Positions 1-7,237 of a DNA stretch of 29,015 nt are shown one piece after another (the stretch's first letter is position 1; each line of letters opens with the position of its first letter). Source of the DNA: RGIG5612 sp045616165. GTDB lineage: Bacteria > Bacillota > Clostridia > Lachnospirales > Lachnospiraceae. The position numbers were made by a program, and so were the translations under genes. The notes below the pieces were generated by a model, which was given only the letters and a program-made list of their open reading frames with translations, was not told the DNA's origin and did no database searches. The stretch is from contig JAZLGF010000018.1 in the NCBI GenBank assembly GCA_045616165.1, positions 1 through 29,015 on the forward strand, given 5' to 3'.

Positions 1-445
1 GTGTGATGGATTTGGCAACTTCACCTGCAAGACATGCAGATAGCGCAATTATACCCTCGTGGTATTCTTCAAGCACTTCCATGTCAACTCTCGGCTTATA
101 ATAATATCCTTCAGTGAATCCTTTACTTACGATTTTCATCAAATTGGAATAACCGGTATTATTTTCCGCCAAAAGAACAAGGTGATAATATCTATCATCA
201 CCTTGCGAAACTTCGCGGTCAAAACGCGAACCCGTAGTAACATAAATTTCGCAACCAATAATCGGCTTTATGCCAACTTCTTTAGCTGCTCTATAAAAAT
301 CAATGACTCCATACATCACGCCATGGTCAGTTATGGCCAAACTATCCATACCCAGCTCTTTAGCCTGAGATACCATTTCTTTTATCTTACCGGAACCGTC
401 CAATAAGGAATATTCGGTATGGACATGCAGATGTGTAAAAGCCAC
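1..445 (-). CDS. dnaE: DNA polymerase III alpha subunit, N-terminal PHP domain (partial)
   Basis: This is the first ~148 codons of the replicative polymerase DnaE; the rest lies beyond the left edge. Translating the minus strand from a GTG at 445 gives a PHP-domain start: the HLHVHTEYSLLDG metal-binding motif, then AITDHGVMYG and GCEIYV, which are the conserved blocks of the polymerase PHP domain. The GTG start is chosen because it sits directly before the HLHVHT block and is preceded by AAGGAG. That ribosome binding site lies inside the last codons of the upstream HPr-like gene, so the two are probably translationally coupled. It is the last visible gene of the uvrC-hprK-murB-whiA-HPr operon, an order seen in many Clostridia. 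The family assignment is secure; completeness cannot be judged. Confidence 0.93.
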   Translation of the reverse strand, partial: MAFTHLHVHTEYSLLDGSGKIKEMVSQAKELGMDSLAITDHGVMYGVIDFYRAAKEVGIKPIIGCEIYVTTGSRFDREVSQGDDRYYHLVLLAENNTGYSNLMKIVSKGFTEGYYYKPRVDMEVLEEYHEGIIALSACLAGEVAKSIT

Positions 446-448
446 TAA

Positions 449-709
449 TTACTGCTCCTTAGTTGTTAAATATTTTTGAAGTGCTTCTATAGCTTCTTTT
501 TCGTCATCGCCATCCGCACTTACGCTTACTTTTTCGCCTTGAGCTATTCCAAGACTCATCATTCCCATAATGCTTTTTGCATTAACCTTTTTGTCACGAT
601 ATTCAACAATGATTGAACTTGTGAACTGACTTGCAACCTGAACAAAAATTGCAACAGGTCTGGCTTCCAGTCCCTTATCTAATGCGATAGTGATTTCTCT
701 TTTAATCAT
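449..709 (-). CDS. HPr-family protein with Glu at position 15 (Crh-like)
   Basis: This 86-residue protein has the length and motifs of HPr. The active-site loop reads GLEARPVA, so the phosphoryl-accepting His15 is replaced by Glu15, while the regulatory site KSIMGMMSLG keeps Ser46. HPr normally takes phosphate from enzyme I on His15; without it the protein cannot act as a PTS carrier by the usual route. Bacillus Crh has Gln at this position and works only through HprK-dependent Ser46 phosphorylation and CcpA. I infer a similar signalling role here, supported by hprK three genes upstream in the same operon. The start has a strong AGGAGG site that overlaps the end of whiA. HPr fold: near certain; regulatory role: inferred. 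Confidence 0.92.
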   Translation of the reverse strand: MIKREITIALDKGLEARPVAIFVQVASQFTSSIIVEYRDKKVNAKSIMGMMSLGIAQGEKVSVSADGDDEKEAIEALQKYLTTKEQ

Positions 710-721
710 CTCTCCTCCTAA

Positions 722-1492
722 TTATTGAACATTCTTTAGCTCTTTGGCTATTTGACTTATTTTTCTTAATCTATGATTTACCCCGGATTTTCCAACCGGA
801 GGTGTAAGCAAAGCTCCTAATTCTTCGAGTGTTGCATCTGGATTTTTAAGTCTGGCATTTGCAACCTGTTTTAAATTTTCATCAAGCTTCTTAAAAGCAT
901 TCTTTTGCTTAATGAAATTTATTTCTTCTACCTGTTTCATAGAAGCGCTAATAGTTTTATTAAGGTTTGCCGTTTCGCAATTTACCTGCCTATTTACAGA
1001 GCCTCTCATTTCCTTAATAATTCTAGCATTTTCAAAATTCATCATCGCAACATTGGCTTCCATAATTGCTAATAAATCCGATATCTCAACCGCTTCTTTT
1101 AAATAAACGATGAATTTATTTCGTCTTGTTGTAATCTTTGGATGAAGCTCAAAGCTTTTTATAACTCTTGATAAAAACTTAGCTATTTCTTCGCTTTTAC
1201 ACGCTATATCAAGCCTATAATTTTTTTCTGGACTTGATATTGTTCCAGCCGCAATAAAAGCTCCTCTTAAATATGCCCTTTTGCAACATTCCCCCGTTAG
1301 GTCAAAATTTGCTTTAATATTAAAGGTTTTTTTATTCTCTGTAAAGGTGTAAATATAGGTGTCTTTTTGTAAATCATGCTTTAATTTTTGCTCATCAAAG
1401 GTAATCAAAGCCTCTAGTTCTGCTCTTTGACAATGTGGCTGCTTAGTATAATGTTTCATCAATTCTTCTTTTACTTCAGATGAAAAAGACAT
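722..1492 (-). CDS. whiA: WhiA-type DNA-binding protein, N-terminal domain shortened
   Basis: The 256-residue product matches WhiA, a protein with a LAGLIDADG-like fold plus a helix-turn-helix, linked to cell division and sporulation gene control. Signature blocks are the MSFSSEVKEEL start, CCKRAYLRGAF at 69-79, VNRQVNCETANLNKT at 166-180, and the C-terminal HTH with PPVGKSGVNHRLRKI at 231-245. Most WhiA proteins are about 300-320 residues with ~50 more residues between the N-terminal helix and the CCKRAYLRG block; here only ~48 residues separate them. The first homing-endonuclease-like subdomain is therefore eroded while the second and the HTH are intact. The reading frame is clean, so this is a shortened gene and not a frameshift. 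The start overlaps the murB stop by one base (TAATG). Confidence 0.93.
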   Translation of the reverse strand: MSFSSEVKEELMKHYTKQPHCQRAELEALITFDEQKLKHDLQKDTYIYTFTENKKTFNIKANFDLTGECCKRAYLRGAFIAAGTISSPEKNYRLDIACKSEEIAKFLSRVIKSFELHPKITTRRNKFIVYLKEAVEISDLLAIMEANVAMMNFENARIIKEMRGSVNRQVNCETANLNKTISASMKQVEEINFIKQKNAFKKLDENLKQVANARLKNPDATLEELGALLTPPVGKSGVNHRLRKISQIAKELKNVQ

Positions 1493-2403
1493 TATATTAT
1501 TTTAACCTCACACTCTAATTTTACGCCGTCATGTTCGTAAACTTTTTCTTGCACTAATTTTATTAAATCCAGAATATCTTTAGCCGTTGCATTATCTTTA
1601 TTAATAACAAATCCCGCATGTTTATCTGATATTTGGGCTCCGCCTAGCTTATAGCCTTTCATGCCAGCATCAGTAATCAACTTTCCTGCAAAGTATCCCT
1701 CTGGACGCTTAAAAGTTGATCCACAACTAGGATATTCAAGAGGCTGTTTTTCTTCTCTTCTTTTTGTTAAATCATCAATTTTTTCTTTTATTTCTTCATG
1801 ATTTCCATGAGCCAGTTTTAATGTTGCGCTAACTACAATATAGTCTCCATTAGAACAAATACTATGTCTATAAGCAAAGTTCATCTCTTCATTTGTTTTT
1901 TTAACGAGATTTCCATTTTTATCTAAAAGAGTTACTTCTTTTATAATATCTTTAAATTCCCCATCATATGCGCCAGCGTTCATGCACACAGCGCCACCAA
2001 GACTTCCCGGTATTCCCGAAGCAAATTCAAAGCCAGTAAGCGATGCTTCCAAAATAATATCTGATAAATCTTTTAATAAAATTCCTGCTCCGGCTTCTAC
2101 TTCATCATCACAAATATTTACATCTAAAAATTTTCTTATTTCGATGATAGCCATCTTACAGCCTTCATCTTTAAAAATAATATTTGAACCATTTCCTTTT
2201 ATATAGAAAGGATATTGTTCATCATTTAAGATGCAAAGAAGTTTTGATAATTGATCAATATTTTCAGGAACAAGAAAATAAGAAGCTGGACCTCCTACCT
2301 GCATAGAAGTGTGAAGTTTCATAGGTTCATCAATGTATACATTTTCTTTTCCTAAAAGTTCTTCTATTTTTATTAAAGTTTGTGGTGATAACTTATCCAT
2401 CAT
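1492..2403 (-). CDS. murB: UDP-N-acetylenolpyruvoylglucosamine reductase
   Basis: MurB reduces UDP-GlcNAc-enolpyruvate to UDP-MurNAc with NADPH and FAD, the second committed step of peptidoglycan precursor synthesis in the cytoplasm. The 303-residue product shows FAD-binding blocks GNGSNIIF (70-77) and SGIPGSLGGAVCMNAGA (129-145). It also has the catalytic loop CGSTFKRP with Ser229 as proton donor, LGGAQISDKHAGF (253-265), and a C-terminal LECEV with the expected acidic residue. The short insertion pattern fits type II MurB of Gram-positives. Two ATG codons are adjacent at the start; AGGA lies 5 nt before the first and 8 nt before the second, so the second (2400) is equally plausible. The gene runs straight into whiA; the rapZ gene often found between them is absent. 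Confidence 0.95.
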   Translation of the reverse strand: MMDKLSPQTLIKIEELLGKENVYIDEPMKLHTSMQVGGPASYFLVPENIDQLSKLLCILNDEQYPFYIKGNGSNIIFKDEGCKMAIIEIRKFLDVNICDDEVEAGAGILLKDLSDIILEASLTGFEFASGIPGSLGGAVCMNAGAYDGEFKDIIKEVTLLDKNGNLVKKTNEEMNFAYRHSICSNGDYIVVSATLKLAHGNHEEIKEKIDDLTKRREEKQPLEYPSCGSTFKRPEGYFAGKLITDAGMKGYKLGGAQISDKHAGFVINKDNATAKDILDLIKLVQEKVYEHDGVKLECEVKII

Positions 2404-2419
2404 AGTTTTCCTAAAATAC

Positions 2420-3373
2420 TTATTTTTCGTTTTTGAGTTCTTGGTTATGTTTTTCGATTTCTTTTGAAAGTCTATTGCAAAGTTCTTGAGCCGAATTATA
2501 TCCCATAACTTTTTGTCTATGATTTACTGCTGCTGTTTCAATAATAATAGCAAGGTTTCTTCCTGGACGAATTGGTACAGTATACTTAACAACTTTTACT
2601 CCAAGAATATCTTCGAATTCTTCGTTAAGCCCTAATCTGTCATAGTTATTATTTCCATCCCATTCTTCAAGATTAATTATCATGCTAATCGGCGAATCCG
2701 TTTTTACGCTTTCAACGCCGTATAATGATTTAACATCAACAACACCTATTCCTCTAAGTTCGACGAAGTGCCTTGTTATTTCCGGGGCTGAGCCCATAAG
2801 TAATCCTTCTCTGATTTTTTTAATATCGATTACATCATCAGCAACAAGTCTATGTCCTCTTTTTACAAGTTCGATAGCCGTTTCACTTTTTCCAATTCCA
2901 GATTCACCTGTAATTAAAATTCCTTCGCCAAATACATCAACAAGTACTCCATGCATTTCCTTTGTTGGAGCGAGTTGCTCGTTAATATATTCCATAATGC
3001 TAACAATAACTATAGCCGTTGTTTTATCAGTAGTTAAAACCGGAACTTTATATTTAGTTGCGGCATCAATTACCTCTTTATAAGGCTTTGCCCCATGCGC
3101 AACGATAAGAGCCGGAAACTTTGTTGAAAAGAGCATATCTAATCGTTCTTGTCTTTCTTTTTCCGTCAATGTTGCTAAAAATTTATTTTCAGCTTTTCCT
3201 AATATTTGAATACGTTCAGATTCAAAATGCTCATAAAATCCAGAAAGTTGCAAACCTGGTCGGTTAATACTTCTATGATAAGCTTTAACCTCGCTTATAT
3301 TTACTCCTGGAATTATATTTTCGCATTCAAGTATGTTTGCTATTTCTCTTAAATAAACAAATTCTCGTGACAT
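2420..3373 (-). CDS. hprK: HPr kinase/phosphorylase
   Basis: This bifunctional enzyme phosphorylates and dephosphorylates Ser46 of HPr or Crh and so controls carbon catabolite repression. The 317-residue product is of normal length. The N-terminal domain (1-~130) precedes the catalytic P-loop GESGIGKS at 156-163. HGVLVDVFG at 141-149 holds the active-site His, DD at 179-180 binds metal, and the family signature ELRGIGVVDV is at 205-214. PIRPGRNLAIIIETAA at 267-282 is a further conserved block. The natural substrate encoded in the same operon is the Glu15/Ser46 HPr-like protein. GAGGG lies just upstream of the ATG, 46 nt after uvrC. A true HPr with His15 is not seen in this window and presumably lies elsewhere. 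Confidence 0.96.
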   Translation of the reverse strand: MSREFVYLREIANILECENIIPGVNISEVKAYHRSINRPGLQLSGFYEHFESERIQILGKAENKFLATLTEKERQERLDMLFSTKFPALIVAHGAKPYKEVIDAATKYKVPVLTTDKTTAIVIVSIMEYINEQLAPTKEMHGVLVDVFGEGILITGESGIGKSETAIELVKRGHRLVADDVIDIKKIREGLLMGSAPEITRHFVELRGIGVVDVKSLYGVESVKTDSPISMIINLEEWDGNNNYDRLGLNEEFEDILGVKVVKYTVPIRPGRNLAIIIETAAVNHRQKVMGYNSAQELCNRLSKEIEKHNQELKNEK

Positions 3374-3419
3374 TTTACCCTCTTAAATAATTATTTTTAC
3401 TCAAACATTAATTTTACAC

Positions 3420-5231
3420 TTAATCCTTAAAGAACTCAACAACTGCACGAGCCGCATTTAGATTCATTCCCTCGACATTTGCAAGTTCTTCTACGCTTGC
3501 TTCTTTTATTGCTTCAATAGATTTAAAATATCTAATAAGCGCCAATCTTCTTTTTGGTCCAATTCCCGGAATATCATCCAAGATAGAATGAACCTGGCCT
3601 TTGCTTCTAAGTTGTCTATGAAATTCTATAGCAAATCTATGCGTTTCATCCTGAATTCTTGTTAAAAGTTTAAAAGGTTCTTTAGTAGCGTCCATTAAAT
3701 ATTCTTTGTCATTATATATAAGGCCTCTTGTTCTATGATGGTCGTCTTTTACCATGCCACAAATAGGAATATTTTTAGTATCTTCCAACGCCTCTAGTAC
3801 CGCATGTATCTGACCTCTTCCACCATCTAATAAAATAAGATCTGGTCTTTCCCATTCAGTATGCTCAAATCTTCTAGTTAAAACTTCTGCCATACTAGCA
3901 AAGTCGTTTGGTCCAATAACCGTTTTTATCTTAAATTTTCTATAATCATTTTTCTTTGGCCTTCCGTCTTCAAAAACAACCATCGAACCAACAGATAAAT
4001 ATCCTGAGATATTAGAAATATCATAAGATTCAACTCTTTTAGCATACCCTATTCCGAGCATCTTACTAATTTCGCTAATGGCACCTTTTGTGCGCATCTT
4101 TTCTTGCTTAACTTTTTCTTTATCCTGCTCAATCGTAAGTTTTGCGTTTTGCGACGCAAGCTCGACCATCTTTTCTTTCTTTCCTTTTTGAGGAATTAGG
4201 ATAGTAACTTTTTTACCTGCCTTTTTGCCTAACCATTCTTCAATAATTTCTTTATCTTCCACCTCGCAAGGAAGCATTATTTCCTGAGGAAGCGAAGGCG
4301 AACCAGAATAATATTGTTTAATAAAACTTAAAATTATTTCCGCATCACTTTCTTCAGGAGCCAAGCTTAAATAAAAATGTTCTCTGTCTAAAAGTTTTCC
4401 TTCTCTAATAAAGAAAATTTGGATTATCGCTTCGAAGCCTTCTTTTGCAAGACCTATAACATCTCTATTTTCGCCTGGAGAATATTCAACCTTTTGTTTT
4501 GCGCATGCCGCGTTAATAGCGTTTGCACTCATAAGTAGTTCTTTCCATGCGCCTGCGCTTTCATATTCCATAGCATCCGACGCCGCCTTCATTTGTTCTT
4601 TTATATAACTTATTATTTCTTTGGAATTTCCTTCAAGAAATCTTTTTACAGCGTCAACTTTTTTTGCATACTCTTCGCTACTAATATTTCCTGTACAAAC
4701 TCCGTCGCATTTTTTTATATGATAATTAAGACATGGTCTGTCTTTTCCAATATCTTTTGGGAAAGAACGATGGCATGTTCTTAAATGATAAACGTCATTT
4801 AATAAATCAATGATTTCATGAACCGATGTGCCCGAAGGATAAGGACCATAATATTTATCTTTGTCCTTTTTTACTTTTCGAGTATAAATAATTCTAGGGA
4901 ATTCTTCGCTAACAGTAAGCTTTATATAAGGATAGGTTTTATCATCCTTAAGCATAGTATTATAACGAGGTCTGTTTTCTTTTATTAGATTATTTTCTAA
5001 TATAAGCGCCTCGACTTCCGTATCCGTCACAATATATTCAAAGTATGCAATCTGGCTAACCATCTTTTCGATTTTAGCCGAACGATTTCTTCCACTTTGA
5101 AAATACTGACTTACCCTATTTTTTAAGTTTTTTGCCTTGCCAATATAAATTATTTCATCTTTATTATCATGATGAAGATATACACCTGGTTTATTCGGCA
5201 ATTTAGCAAGCTCATCAGTAATATTAAACAT
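3420..5231 (-). CDS. uvrC: Excinuclease ABC subunit C
   Basis: UvrC makes the 3' and 5' incisions in nucleotide excision repair together with UvrA and UvrB. With the start at 5231 the product has 603 residues, typical for the family. Visible parts are the GIY-YIG nuclease (PNKPGVYL, then EIIYIGKAKNLKNRVSQYF), the RPRYN block, the RNase H-like 5' nuclease core (YDISNISG, GPNDFASMAEVL, LLDGGRGQIHAV) and two C-terminal helix-hairpin-helix motifs (DDIPGIGPKRR and ANVEGMNLNAAR). The frame stays open to an ATG at 5276, but homologues begin near MFNITDELAKLPNKPGVYL, and the 5276 ATG lies inside the promoter of the divergent gene, so 5231 is preferred. Neither start has a clear ribosome binding site. 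It is the first gene of the operon. Confidence 0.94.
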   Translation of the reverse strand: MFNITDELAKLPNKPGVYLHHDNKDEIIYIGKAKNLKNRVSQYFQSGRNRSAKIEKMVSQIAYFEYIVTDTEVEALILENNLIKENRPRYNTMLKDDKTYPYIKLTVSEEFPRIIYTRKVKKDKDKYYGPYPSGTSVHEIIDLLNDVYHLRTCHRSFPKDIGKDRPCLNYHIKKCDGVCTGNISSEEYAKKVDAVKRFLEGNSKEIISYIKEQMKAASDAMEYESAGAWKELLMSANAINAACAKQKVEYSPGENRDVIGLAKEGFEAIIQIFFIREGKLLDREHFYLSLAPEESDAEIILSFIKQYYSGSPSLPQEIMLPCEVEDKEIIEEWLGKKAGKKVTILIPQKGKKEKMVELASQNAKLTIEQDKEKVKQEKMRTKGAISEISKMLGIGYAKRVESYDISNISGYLSVGSMVVFEDGRPKKNDYRKFKIKTVIGPNDFASMAEVLTRRFEHTEWERPDLILLDGGRGQIHAVLEALEDTKNIPICGMVKDDHHRTRGLIYNDKEYLMDATKEPFKLLTRIQDETHRFAIEFHRQLRSKGQVHSILDDIPGIGPKRRLALIRYFKSIEAIKEASVEELANVEGMNLNAARAVVEFFKD

Positions 5232-5275
5232 AATACTAATGTAATTTAATTCATGTATAAAATCAAGGTTAGGCA

Positions 5276-5284
5276 TGATATAAT
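5276..5284 (+). promoter_or_regulatory. Extended -10 promoter for the GNAT gene
   Basis: TGATATAAT is a consensus extended -10 element (TGnTATAAT) about 40 nt before the start codon at 5325. No good -35 is seen 16-18 nt upstream, as is common for extended -10 promoters. On the opposite strand TGTAATAAT (5291-5283) is a weaker candidate for uvrC. The two would overlap in this divergent intergenic region. Confidence 0.6.
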
Positions 5285-5324
5285 TATTACACTATTTATA
5301 TGTTATTAGATTGGAGTTAAACAT

Positions 5325-6062
5325 ATGGAAAGAAAACAAATACCACTTTTATCATTAGCAGACTCATGTAGAGTTTATGCGCAAAGCGCAAATGGAACAA
5401 TTGAAGATCATGGTGATTACATAGTTTATCGTTCACCAAGTTTTTTCTATGGTAGAACATGTATCCTAAGAAGTGATGATTTGGAAAAAACTATTACAGA
5501 AATCAAAAACAATAACCCTACTCCAATATGCTGTTTTACTGAAGAACTAATCCAAAAAGACTTTGGCGACGTTATGACTAAAAATGGTTATGCTCCAATG
5601 TTTGTACAAACAGGTATGATTTTTGATTTAGATAAACCTTTCGATGAAACTGTCGATGAACATATAGTAGTTTTAGGTCCTAAAGAAGCCGCACTAAACG
5701 CTGATATCTTTGAAAAAGCTTTAGGCGGAGTTCCTCAAGAAGGCTTTGTGTCCGAAGCATTCGCAAAAGAAGGTCCAAACAAAGGACAGGTTTATGCATA
5801 TAAGGATGAAGGAATTTATAAAGCTAGTGCAGCCGCTCTTTTTAACGAAGGCGTTTCTGGAATTCACCAGGTCGGAACTCTTCCAGAATATTTAAGATGC
5901 GGTTATGCAAGAGCTTTACTTAATAGATGTTTACAAGATGCTAAGAAAGCCGGCATGGACCAAATTTCCTTGCAGGCTTCCCCAGCAGGAAAACTCGTTT
6001 ATGATTCATTAGGATTTGAAACAGTAAGTAATATTCCAACATTTATTTTGCCGCCACAATAA
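5325..6062 (+). CDS. GNAT-family N-acetyltransferase
   Basis: This is a 245-residue protein whose C-terminal half (about 156-242) has the GNAT fold: a beta strand with SGIHQVGTLPEYLRCGYARAL, where LRCGYA (190-195) matches the acetyl-CoA pyrophosphate loop. It is followed by an amphipathic helix and the LQASPAGKLVYDSLGFE block that ends GNAT domains. The N-terminal ~110 residues resemble the variable substrate-side domain of two-part acetyltransferases and I do not recognise them. The substrate cannot be told from sequence. GGAG lies 8-9 nt before the ATG. The gene is alone between its own promoter (5276-5284) and the promoter of the sortase gene, and has no partner in the neighbourhood that suggests a pathway. 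Confidence 0.85.
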   Translation: MERKQIPLLSLADSCRVYAQSANGTIEDHGDYIVYRSPSFFYGRTCILRSDDLEKTITEIKNNNPTPICCFTEELIQKDFGDVMTKNGYAPMFVQTGMIFDLDKPFDETVDEHIVVLGPKEAALNADIFEKALGGVPQEGFVSEAFAKEGPNKGQVYAYKDEGIYKASAAALFNEGVSGIHQVGTLPEYLRCGYARALLNRCLQDAKKAGMDQISLQASPAGKLVYDSLGFETVSNIPTFILPPQ

Positions 6063-6065
6063 AAA

Positions 6066-6074
6066 TGCTATAAT
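6066..6074 (+). promoter_or_regulatory. Extended -10 promoter for the sortase gene
   Basis: TGCTATAAT is a perfect TGnTATAAT element starting four bases after the GNAT stop codon and 47 nt before the sortase start. A weak TTTGCC (6047-6052) lies 16 nt upstream, inside the GNAT coding end. It predicts a leader of about 40 nt. Confidence 0.65.
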
Positions 6075-6121
6075 AAATTCAATTTAACATTATATTCACA
6101 AAAAGAGACTAAATTAGACTT

Positions 6122-7237
6122 ATGAAAAAGACATATTCTGAACAACTTCATGATGATTTAGAAAACTTGTACGACGAAATTGATTACGACTATGATGCAA
6201 TGATTGACAAGGATGTTAGCAAAGAGCTTGTCGGCCTTTATAAAGAATTAGAGGGCGAGATGACTTTTAATTATGATGACGGTTTAGATGATGTAGCAAA
6301 AAAAATTCAAAAGGTTTCTCAGAAAAATACCGAAGAAGTTTTTGAAGATGAAGAAGAACCGGTTAAAGTAAAAAGAGCTGCTGTAAAAGAAGAAGCAAAA
6401 AGTCCTTCTTTCTTTAAGAAAACGCCGTCGAAAAAACCTTCATCTCCAAAAACAAAGAAACTTTTGCTTGGCATTATTTTAACTATCGCAATCGGAGTAT
6501 TTTTAGTATCAGCCCTTAAATTAATTAGCATAAAAAAAGGTTATGATGATTCTAATAAGACGTATGAAGAGGTAGATAAAGACTTCTTTAAAGGCGACAC
6601 AGATAATATTGATGAACTTGATTGGGATTTTACAGAACTGTTTGCTCAAAACCCTGATGTAATCGGATATATCTATTGTCCTGGTTTAGTATCCTACCCT
6701 ATCGTTCAAGGTAGCGACAATTCATATTACTTAAAGCATTTATTCACTCATGAATGGAATGATTCAGGAAGTATTTTTGCTGATTGTAATTTACCAAATA
6801 AAATCGAATCAAGAAACTGTATTATATATGGTCATAATATGAAAGATGGCTCTATGTTTAGTAAGCTCTTAAATTATTCTAACGGTGATGGATATGACTT
6901 TTATAACGATCATAAAGAATTCCATATTTTTACCACAGATGACCATCACTATGTATACAAAGTTCTTTCTGTTTACAGAGCAAATATCAGAAGTAACATA
7001 TATGTGCCAGACTTAAATGATCAACAATTTGGGGACTTATTAAACGAAATTCAAGCAAATTCTATTTATAATACTGAGCACGGCGAATTAACTTTAGACA
7101 GCAAAATTATGACATTGTCTACATGTCTTGATAACTACACTGATGATCTTAGAGAAGTTGTAATTTTAGTAAGAGATCGTGAAATCCCTAAAAAAGGCGC
7201 TACACCAGCCCCTTCGTCAACAACCGTCGACGAATGA
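6122..7237 (+). CDS. Class B sortase with long cytoplasmic N-terminal region
   Basis: Sortases cleave a C-terminal sorting motif of secreted proteins and join them to the cell wall. The 371-residue product has a highly charged N-terminal region (1-~110: an acidic first part to residue ~80, then a Lys/Ser/Pro-rich basic part), one membrane segment at about 113-134, and an extracellular catalytic domain. The catalytic triad is visible as His238 in IIYGHNMKDGS, Cys335 in TLSTC and Arg344 in DDLREVVILVRD; this pattern and the helix-rich insertion fit class B. Typical SrtB is ~250 residues, so the 110-residue cytoplasmic part is extra. No substrate lies next to it; the giant NTGD-ending protein at 21.5-28.4 kb is a candidate. 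Its 3' end overlaps the aminotransferase gene by 21 bp, tail to tail. Confidence 0.92.
   Translation: MKKTYSEQLHDDLENLYDEIDYDYDAMIDKDVSKELVGLYKELEGEMTFNYDDGLDDVAKKIQKVSQKNTEEVFEDEEEPVKVKRAAVKEEAKSPSFFKKTPSKKPSSPKTKKLLLGIILTIAIGVFLVSALKLISIKKGYDDSNKTYEEVDKDFFKGDTDNIDELDWDFTELFAQNPDVIGYIYCPGLVSYPIVQGSDNSYYLKHLFTHEWNDSGSIFADCNLPNKIESRNCIIYGHNMKDGSMFSKLLNYSNGDGYDFYNDHKEFHIFTTDDHHYVYKVLSVYRANIRSNIYVPDLNDQQFGDLLNEIQANSIYNTEHGELTLDSKIMTLSTCLDNYTDDLREVVILVRDREIPKKGATPAPSSTTVDE

Noticed and set aside
59..406. Plus-strand open frame at the left edge
   Set aside because: It is antisense to the strongly conserved DnaE PHP domain and has no initiation signal.
5232..5276. UvrC start at 5276
   Set aside because: It adds 15 non-conserved residues, has no ribosome binding site and lies in the promoter of the divergent GNAT gene. 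Leaderless translation from it cannot be fully excluded.
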